Under the pieces are notes generated by a model that did not search any database, was not told the origin of the DNA, and worked only from the letters and a program-made list of their open reading frames with translations. Position numbers and translations under genes: made by a program. From assembly GCA_022695795.1 (NCBI GenBank), contig MU404150.1, forward strand, positions 103,676-167,675: DNA of 64,000 nucleotides, given 5' to 3'. The DNA comes from Biscogniauxia marginata. Taxonomy: Eukaryota; Ascomycota; Sordariomycetes; Xylariales; Xylariaceae. Below, in pieces: positions 57,440 to 64,000 of this stretch. How positions within the stretch are numbered: position 1 is the stretch's first letter; each line of letters starts with the position of its first letter.

Positions 57440-59268
57440 TCAAACTAGGACGTAAAGCGAACATATCTGAAGAAAAACCATTAGTTTCTACGGGTTGATT
57501 TCGCATGTAGTAAATAATAATAATAAAAAAGAAAAAAAAGCGCTGGGGACCGAAGACTTGAGACTTACCAAGCTGAGCCCTAGGATCATACTGATCCAGA
57601 ACAGGACGTTGTTCGCCGTCTTGTGAGCGCGCACCCAGCGCGTACGCTGCAGCATCACGATAGGAAGCTGCATCATCTGGCAGATAAAGCCGTACCCGCG
57701 GATCTTCTTCGTGATGCACGCCATGACGATCTCGTGGCCAATGGCCGACACCAGGAACGTGATGAGCGTGGCCATGTCGCGGCCGATGGCCGGCTTGGAC
57801 GTCGCGTACACGTGGCGGCGCAGGAACGAGTAGACCGGTATGTTCCACTCGCGGCTGAACTCCATCCAGTCCGTGCTGTTCCACCAGTCGCTGTAGAAGT
57901 GGCGGTCCCCGAACCGCGTTATCTCGCCGAACGCGCCGAGCACGTATTCGAAGATGACGAGGAAGACGAGCAGGAAGGTCAACATGAAGGGGAATAGGAG
58001 CCAGGAGATGGTCTCGGCAACCACGAGAAGGATTTCGGACATGGAAGAGGAATTGTCGAGGCGCACCCTCGAATCTTGTAGAACGGGCAGGATGAACTCC
58101 TCCGATATGACTGTCAGGAGGAAGATGCAGCCGAAAGTCGCAACTATCTTGGCGATCAGGGATGTCCAGTTGATAGACTTGTTGCGCGGGTATTCAAGTT
58201 CGTAGCATAACGTCGGGCAGAAGAGAAAATCGATATAATTCGACCAGGTCAGATTTCGCGGGTACGTAACGTTTCCGATGGGGCTTGTCAGCTCGCGCGC
58301 CAGATCCTCGCGCAGCTGTGAAAGTCCCTCGCCGTCGCTATCACTGTCTACCGTCGCCTCGCTGTGTGCCAGCTGGCCCATCGGGTGATCAACCGAGGGG
58401 TACACGTAGGCTGGGGCTTTAGACTGGCCGTGAGGTTGGTCAAGGGCCTGTAGGCGCTTTTCTGTCTCTGCCAGATGGCCGTTGTAGAAGGCGTACGAAT
58501 GCATCTTCATGAGGAGCACCATCGTGTGCAATAGGAAGAAGACCTGCGCGGTCCACGCCCAGTGGAAGACAAAGGGTATCGCAACCCAGAAGGCAAACCA
58601 CACTACTTGGTATATGCTCTGAATGGCCATACCGCCCTTCTTCCACGACAGGGCCCCGCTGCTGTTCTTGAACAGCTTGTGGAAGGGCATGCTAACCATA
58701 GTACTCGCGGCCATACATAAGTCGGCGACGGCCAGATGCCAGAGCTTCACGGTGAATAGAGTCCATATCTGTATGCGCAAGGGGTAGCCTGTGTCTTTGT
58801 AGTTGCGCAACATGGTGGTCATGCCCATGATGGCCAGGCCGATCCAGAACAGGTTGAAGAAGCCATGGAAGTCGCGGTAGTCGGACTCGGGGTCGAAATG
58901 CGAGACGCGCGAGGCGAACTCGACGGTCGGGAAAATGCGTCGTTGTCGCTGCTCGGCGCGAACTTGCTTGCGCGCACTGGAGAGAGCTTTAGTCGAGGCT
59001 GGAGCGTTTTCCGGTATAGGCGTCGAGCGACCACTGAAACATGAATCGTGTTAGTCCCGTATTGCAACCGTCACTGCAAGGCGCTCTAGAAGTCCTCCTA
59101 CCTGGTCAACCCCGAGGGAACCTCTTCTGGAGTGTCGAGCAGCCCATTGACAGATGTGCTGCTGTGCCCCCGAGTAAGCTCGACAAGCTGCGCGTGCTGG
59201 GGTTTTCGTGGCCGCGGTCTTAGAACGTGGTCGTAGGCATCGTTGGTGTCAATATTGGTCGAGGACAT
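57440..59268 (-). CDS. Sterol O-acyltransferase, ARE/ACAT type (3 exons, 552 aa)
   Basis: Exons on the minus strand are 59268-59102, 59033-57569 and 57466-57440; total 1659 nt in phase. The last exon is only 27 nt (ICSLYVLV and stop). The start is MSSTNIDTNDAYD; the frame is open upstream but that stretch looks untranslated. It is an MBOAT-family ER membrane enzyme: about eight to nine hydrophobic helices, the ACAT/DGAT1 motif FYSDWWN at residues 435-441 (then STDWMEFSREWNIPVYSFLR), and the catalytic His at about 489 in SAIGHEIVM. It transfers a fatty acyl group from acyl-CoA to ergosterol (or diacylglycerol) for lipid-droplet storage. FYSDWWN with NxPVxxFLxRHVY favours the sterol (ARE1/ARE2) branch over DGAT1, but substrate cannot be proven from sequence. 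The cytosolic N-terminus is hydrophilic, as in other ACATs. Confidence 0.92.
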
Positions 59269-61813
59269 GATGTCGTCTATGGCTTGGACAGCGGCGCGAA
59301 CTGCTGTCGAGCAATCAAAGAACCGCGAATTCGGGCAAGAGGAATGCGAAAGTGGCAGGAGGAGAAAGGTTGGTAGAAGGTGTCCAAGAACTTCCAAGAC
59401 GCTATTCCGGATAGCTCGAAATATACAAAGTAGCTTGTCTCTCGAGAATGAAATTATGGAATGGTGGATGTGACGGGGGTGAGGGAGGGCGACGACAGAC
59501 TGGAATAATGAAGGGGGCGAGAATGAGACAAGTCGAAAGTATCAACACAAGATAGGAAAATGATAACTTGTCTCAGGGACGAAGGCAAGACAAATTCACC
59601 ATAACGACGGGGTTGGAATAATCATGTCTCAATAGACTCCTAACTCCTGGAGTTTGACACGCAATGGGAAAGAAAGATATCGTAAGAAAAGTGCTGTGCC
59701 TCGGAAGGCTTCCGAATATAAGAGAGGTACAATATAAATTGTGCATGGGAGGTAGCTCAGCTCACTTAGGGGGTTTAGTGGAGAGGTACAGACCGTCGGC
59801 AGGCACTGGCAGGCGTAGGCAGGCGTCGGCGGGGGCGGCTGGGGCGCTGACGGACTGGTAAATTTCCGAGTGTTGCCTAAAAGGTAGCGCCGGCAACATC
59901 GCATACTGCACAATTGACGTCATCTATACGCCCCCTCTCATGGCATTTCACTAAGGCCAACTCGGAATTCGAGGAACCCGAGAAGCGAATTAGAGTTTCT
60001 GCACCATTCAATCTATGAGGTAAGTGGTAGTAGGTAGATAGTAACAGCCTATCTTAGAAAACGTACGACTGGTACCTCTGAAAGAGGCAACTAACCTACA
60101 CCTATCGAGATAAGATAATCAATCCATCCCGTCGGATACTTCCAAGTTCTGACAACCCGAACCCTCTACTACGAGATTTACCTCTTCCAGACAATTCGAC
60201 ACGCACAGCCGCTGACATCAGGTGCATGCACATGTTCCCCACGGAATGGAGAAGTGACATCCATAGCAAGGGGCCAAGGCTGAGCGAGCGGTAAGCCTTG
60301 GGTAACCTAAGCCTCGTTTCGCTCCGCTATCTTGTGCTATGTTTATACAGCCTATTATACATACCTCCTCTCTGGTAAGCGGTGTTAGTGAGGTATACAT
60401 ATAATACTGACAACTGCCCTTTTCTGTGAGCTGAATAGATATACACGTGACCAAGTCGTGTAAGCCAAGATATATCTGGCCCTCTCGATGCACTCAACTA
60501 ACACGTGTAGTGTAGAAGTTTAAGTCTATGGTTAATGAGCCTGAGAACAACTACATTGACCAATTATAGTTTTTTGTATTGTGTTTCAATAACTTGAGGT
60601 AATAGTAGGTAGATCTCCCTAATTCCCACCGGTTATGAGATGAGTAAAGGCTCGAGTTAATATTAGTTTGCTATTCAACACCATAGAATGGCCAAGGCTT
60701 CATTGTTTCATTACTCTCATTTCTTTTCTAATTCGGGCTATAGAGAGGCTACGGTAAAAGAAGAAGAAAAATTTTCAAGGCGTGTCACCGGAGACGAGTG
60801 CTCGTAAGCTGCTTCATACATTCATCCGCGACCACCGTATCATAAGATTAGAGAATCGGTGTGCAGCGCATTGACGATCTGCATAATATTGCTGCAGCCA
60901 CGCGAACTCTCTATACGGCCGCCGTGTAGGACGAATCCCCTTTCGCGAATCGGGATACGGTGGGCTTATGTGGTATAGTATTCTCGTCGGTATAAGCGAC
61001 AACTATAATGCTGTCCAGGACCAGGGTCTTTGAGCTGGCAAATCAGAGCCTTAATCGAAAATACATCACGATGTGACCTGTACGCCTCGGAAGCCCTGCG
61101 ATGAGAGCCCGGCCGGACCTGGACCCTGGCGGGATTGTGTCGACAATCACACTGGCCTCAAGTCATACGGACGTATTTCCGGACAAGAGTCGACCTAACG
61201 TACGTATATCTTCAACTGTATAACAGTGACTCGTCGGTGTTCGCTACCGACCTATCGGGTAGCTACGAATTGTTTGTACTGGAAGTTGCCATCAAACTCT
61301 TACACATGACTTCACAATTCATACGGCTTATTTATACACAAAGAGAGGTATACCTACAGTTAAGAAAAAGGCATTCCTCTAGAATGGCGGATACATGATT
61401 CACGGGAAAGAGTATTTATGGTATATTGGTGCCGAAAAGACAGTATTCACTTCAAAATACAAAAGGTATCTTGCTGGCAACTAATTCACCTAAATTTATT
61501 TGTGTGTTTGTTGGTAACTACATCGGAAGAAAAGGCTGGCCCTGACTTGGCTTGGTTGGGCACAGTACTAAAACATGTCTCGAAGGGCAAGGGAAGCTAC
61601 CTGGTGAGCTAAGTGTATAGACGAGATGGACAGTCCTACATTAACTTGAGCGAGAGCCAGCCGAGAAAGTATAAAGAGATGTAGGAATAACTCACAGTCT
61701 AGAGCCATGACTAGGGTTCTCGCACGCTGTAGGACCAGATCCAAACGTACAGGATCTGAAATCAGGACCAGCATCGTGCTCTGCAGAGTCACGCGACCCA
61801 AGCAGTCGCAGGG
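59269..61813. other. Intergenic, 2.5 kb, no gene seen
   Basis: Divergent upstream regions of the acyltransferase and the monooxygenase. The part next to 59269 is the acyltransferase 5' leader. AT-rich in the middle (60480-60780). No coding frame is supported on either strand. Confidence 0.5.
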
Positions 61814-63922
61814 ATGGTGCGTCGCGTTGCAGTCATAGGCGCAGGCCCTTCCGGCCTTGTGACACTGAAGTACCTTCTGGCAGCGGAATCATCACTGGGA
61901 ACCGAGCCCGTCGAGGCTAGGCTTTTCGAGGCAGACAAAGGCGTGGGCGGCACGTTCAGAGCCCGGACATACGAGGACACCGAAGTACGTGCTTACTCTT
62001 TCCTCTCGGGACCCTTCAGCCTTGCTAACCCCCTTTATCAGCTTGTGTCCTCGCGGCAGCTCACGACCTTCTCTGATTTCCGCTATAGGAACGGGCCGGA
62101 CTTCTTAAGCGCCAAGGAATACTTGAGGTATCTCGAGGAGTACTGTTCACACTTCGAGCTATGGCCGCACATGAACTTCTCGTGCCGAGTAACAAGTCTC
62201 GAAAAGCGAGATTGCGGTGGCCACGTCCTGACGTACAAGTCCGACGGGCAGCAACACACATGGGAGTGCGACGCAGTCGCCATATGCTCTGGCCTGCACG
62301 TCGACCTCAATATGCCCCGCGTGGAAGGCATCGATAGAGTACCGGTCGTGCTGCACTCATCGCAGTTCAAGAAAAGGGAACAGTTTGGCGTTGGGAAGAC
62401 AGTGCTGGTCCTGGGCAGTGGCGAGACCGCCTCCGACATTTCTCTGCTGGCGGTTACGTCGCCTACGGACAGGGTCGTGTTGTGCCATAGGGATGGCTTT
62501 CATATCGCCCCGACGGTAACGTGAACTCTCACATTGTGATACCTAACCACACGCTAAGTCGACAATATCATACAGAGGAACCCCAATCCGAAATTGATCT
62601 TCAGCCGGCCCCGGGGCCCTGACGACCGACCCCAGGTACCGATCGACGTCTCCCGGGCGAGCCTCTTCGATACGGCGTATGTCCACCCCTGGCTGAGGAA
62701 TAGCCATGTGCTCTGGACGTACTATGACTACTACGTTCGGTGGATCCTGTGGACTTCCTGGGGGACAACACAGGGGTCGGATCAGTGGATCGGGGGGAAG
62801 AGCGGGTTTTGGCACACTTCTGAAAGTAAGTCGAGAACGACCTGTCGTCCATCTATATGGCGGGCTCTACCTATACTCCTATACAAGTAATCGCTACTGA
62901 AACCCGGAGAGATTTGCTCTGACGGCTCCCCAGTATTCTTCAACAAGTCCGGCCACAAGATCGCCCCCTACATGAAGGCGCGCTGGAAGCCCAGACGGCC
63001 GCAGGGGATCCTGTCGCGCATCCGATCCCTCGTGGTCGAGGACCAGGCGGCCGACACCGGGGGCCGCACCATCGACGTGGCCCCCTGGCCGTCGCGCGTG
63101 GACGAGCGCGGCGTCGTGCACTTCCGCGACAACGGGCGGCCCGAGTACCAGCACATGAGGGGCGAGACCGTCAGGCCGGACATGGTCATCTTCTGCACGG
63201 GGTACAAGCAGGACTTTGATTTCGTCAAGTCCTCCAGCTCCGCCTCTAGCTCCAGCTCTGGCTCTGGTTCTGGCTTGGACAATAATCACTACCATTACTA
63301 CCATGACCACCGCTCCCGCGTCCGCGACATATGGCCCCGCGACGACCCGACCCTCGGCTACATCGGCTTCGTGCGGCCGAACCTCGGCGCCATCCCGCCC
63401 CTCGCCGAGATGCAGGCGCAGCTGTGGGTGCTGCAGCTGCTGGCGCCGGGGCGCGTCCGCGGCGGCGCCCTGCGCCCCGCCGACGAGCCGCACTACCGCC
63501 TCGTCGTGCGCGCGGGCGCCCGCGTGCGCTACGGCGTCGACCACGAGAGCTACGCGTACCAGCTCGCGCTGGACATGGGCGCGGCGCCGTCGTTCGGGGA
63601 GGTCGTGCGCCTGGGGCTCGGATTCGGCGACGATGACGATGACGGTGCAGGTGTAGGTAGGGTTAATGGTAATAGGGGTGTTGGGGTCGGGGTCGGGGTT
63701 GGCGGCGATAGGGGATTGGGGTGGAGGTGGAGGTGGAGGTGGAGGATACCGCTCACGTGGGCGCTCGGCGCGAACTTCAATACCAAGTTCCGCCTCCGCG
63801 GCCCGTGGAAGTGGGACGGCGCCGCGGAGGTCATGGCGGGCGAGCTGTGGGATACGGTTGCGAGGCGGGAGATCTTCTTTGGTATGTTTTGGTTTCTCTC
63901 TCGCTTCCTCTCGCTTTTTTAA
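61814..63922 (+). CDS. Flavin-containing monooxygenase (FMO-like, 4 exons, 627 aa)
   Basis: Exons 61814-61984, 62042-62515, 62576-62825 and 62934-63922, in phase; introns 1 and 2 are multiples of three and could be read through by mistake. Domains: N-terminal FAD-binding Rossmann motif VAVIGAGPSGLVTLKYL, then LFEADKGVGGTFR and LVSSRQLTTFSDFRY; a variant FMO signature VVLHSSQFKKREQFGVGKT; the NADPH-binding VLVLGSGETASDISL; and DMVIFCTGYKQDF near the end of the catalytic part. The enzyme should oxygenate a soft nucleophile (N or S) or perform a Baeyer-Villiger-type reaction with NADPH and O2. At 627 residues it is longer than usual because of low-complexity inserts (SSSSASSSSSGSGSG, DDDDDGAGVGR, GVGVGVGGDRG). 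The end at 63922 is the simplest; a 42-nt intron (63882-63923) running into the G tract is an alternative, so the C-terminus may be incomplete. Confidence 0.88.
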
Positions 63923-63935
63923 GATGTTCATAGGG

Positions 63936-64000
63936 CGGGGGGGGGGCGGGGGCGGGCGGGGGGGGGGGGGGGGTGGGGGTGTTGGGGGGGGCGGGGGGAG
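63936..64000 (+). repeat. G-rich tract at window end
   Basis: Almost pure G with a few C, T and A interruptions, directly after the monooxygenase. It could form G-quadruplexes, or be a sequencing/assembly artefact near a contig edge. The 3' end of the gene cannot be trusted past this point. Confidence 0.85.

Noticed and set aside
62894..63931. 345-residue open frame on the minus strand
   Set aside because: Antisense shadow of the monooxygenase; high GC keeps frames open and the product is His/Ala/Arg-rich with no family pattern.

Overview
The window is nuclear DNA from a filamentous ascomycete (Pezizomycotina, most likely a Sordariomycete). Genes contain many short introns of about 45-130 nt with GT..AG ends and CTAAC-like branch points. 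The recognisable proteins are fungal: a TeaR-type polarity protein with a CaaX end, an ARE-type sterol acyltransferase, TAF5, MED11, Vps5, mitochondrial bL31m, a GH18 chitinase and a fungal alcohol-oxidase-type GMC enzyme. No virus, plasmid, CRISPR array, rRNA or tRNA was seen. Exon coordinates were derived by hand from splice signals and reading phase.

Region 1 (1-20 kb) is AT-rich and accessory in character. It holds a 1242-residue vWA-type protein whose metal-site strand is separated from the rest of the vWA fold by a very large insert. It also holds a 200-residue protein of an uncharacterised fungal family (with a 19-nt exon), a five-exon GH18 chitinase, a BTB/POZ protein, a GMC alcohol oxidase broken by two stops and two frameshifts, and a mosaic of decayed coding pieces at 17.1-19.0 kb. 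Two of those pieces are degraded copies of the vWA gene. Two repeat families (one in three copies, one in two) are scattered through the same region, so duplication followed by decay is the theme.

Region 2 (20-32.4 kb) is compact and more GC-rich, with mostly housekeeping genes: an intron-less glycosyltransferase, TAF5 and MED11 in head-to-head order (both serve RNA polymerase II initiation), the retromer sorting nexin Vps5, mitochondrial ribosomal protein bL31m, and a flavin-reductase-like protein with a probable mitochondrial presequence.

Region 3 (32.4-64 kb) has widely spaced genes: a poorly resolved membrane-type protein, a TeaR-like prenylated polarity factor, a calcineurin-like phosphoesterase, a J-domain protein, a sterol O-acyltransferase and a flavin-containing monooxygenase that runs into a G-rich tract at the window end. 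The 9.4-kb interval before the J-domain gene and the 4.2-kb interval after it are unusually empty for a fungus and are rich in microsatellites and TACCTAGGTA palindromes.

Best candidates for new biology: the split-vWA family and its decayed relatives; the 18-bp-spaced ACAATAG arrays at 19.2 and 26.0 kb; the three-copy repeat bounded by GTGTGACA; and the uncharacterised 200-residue family. None of these amounts to a demonstrated new system.
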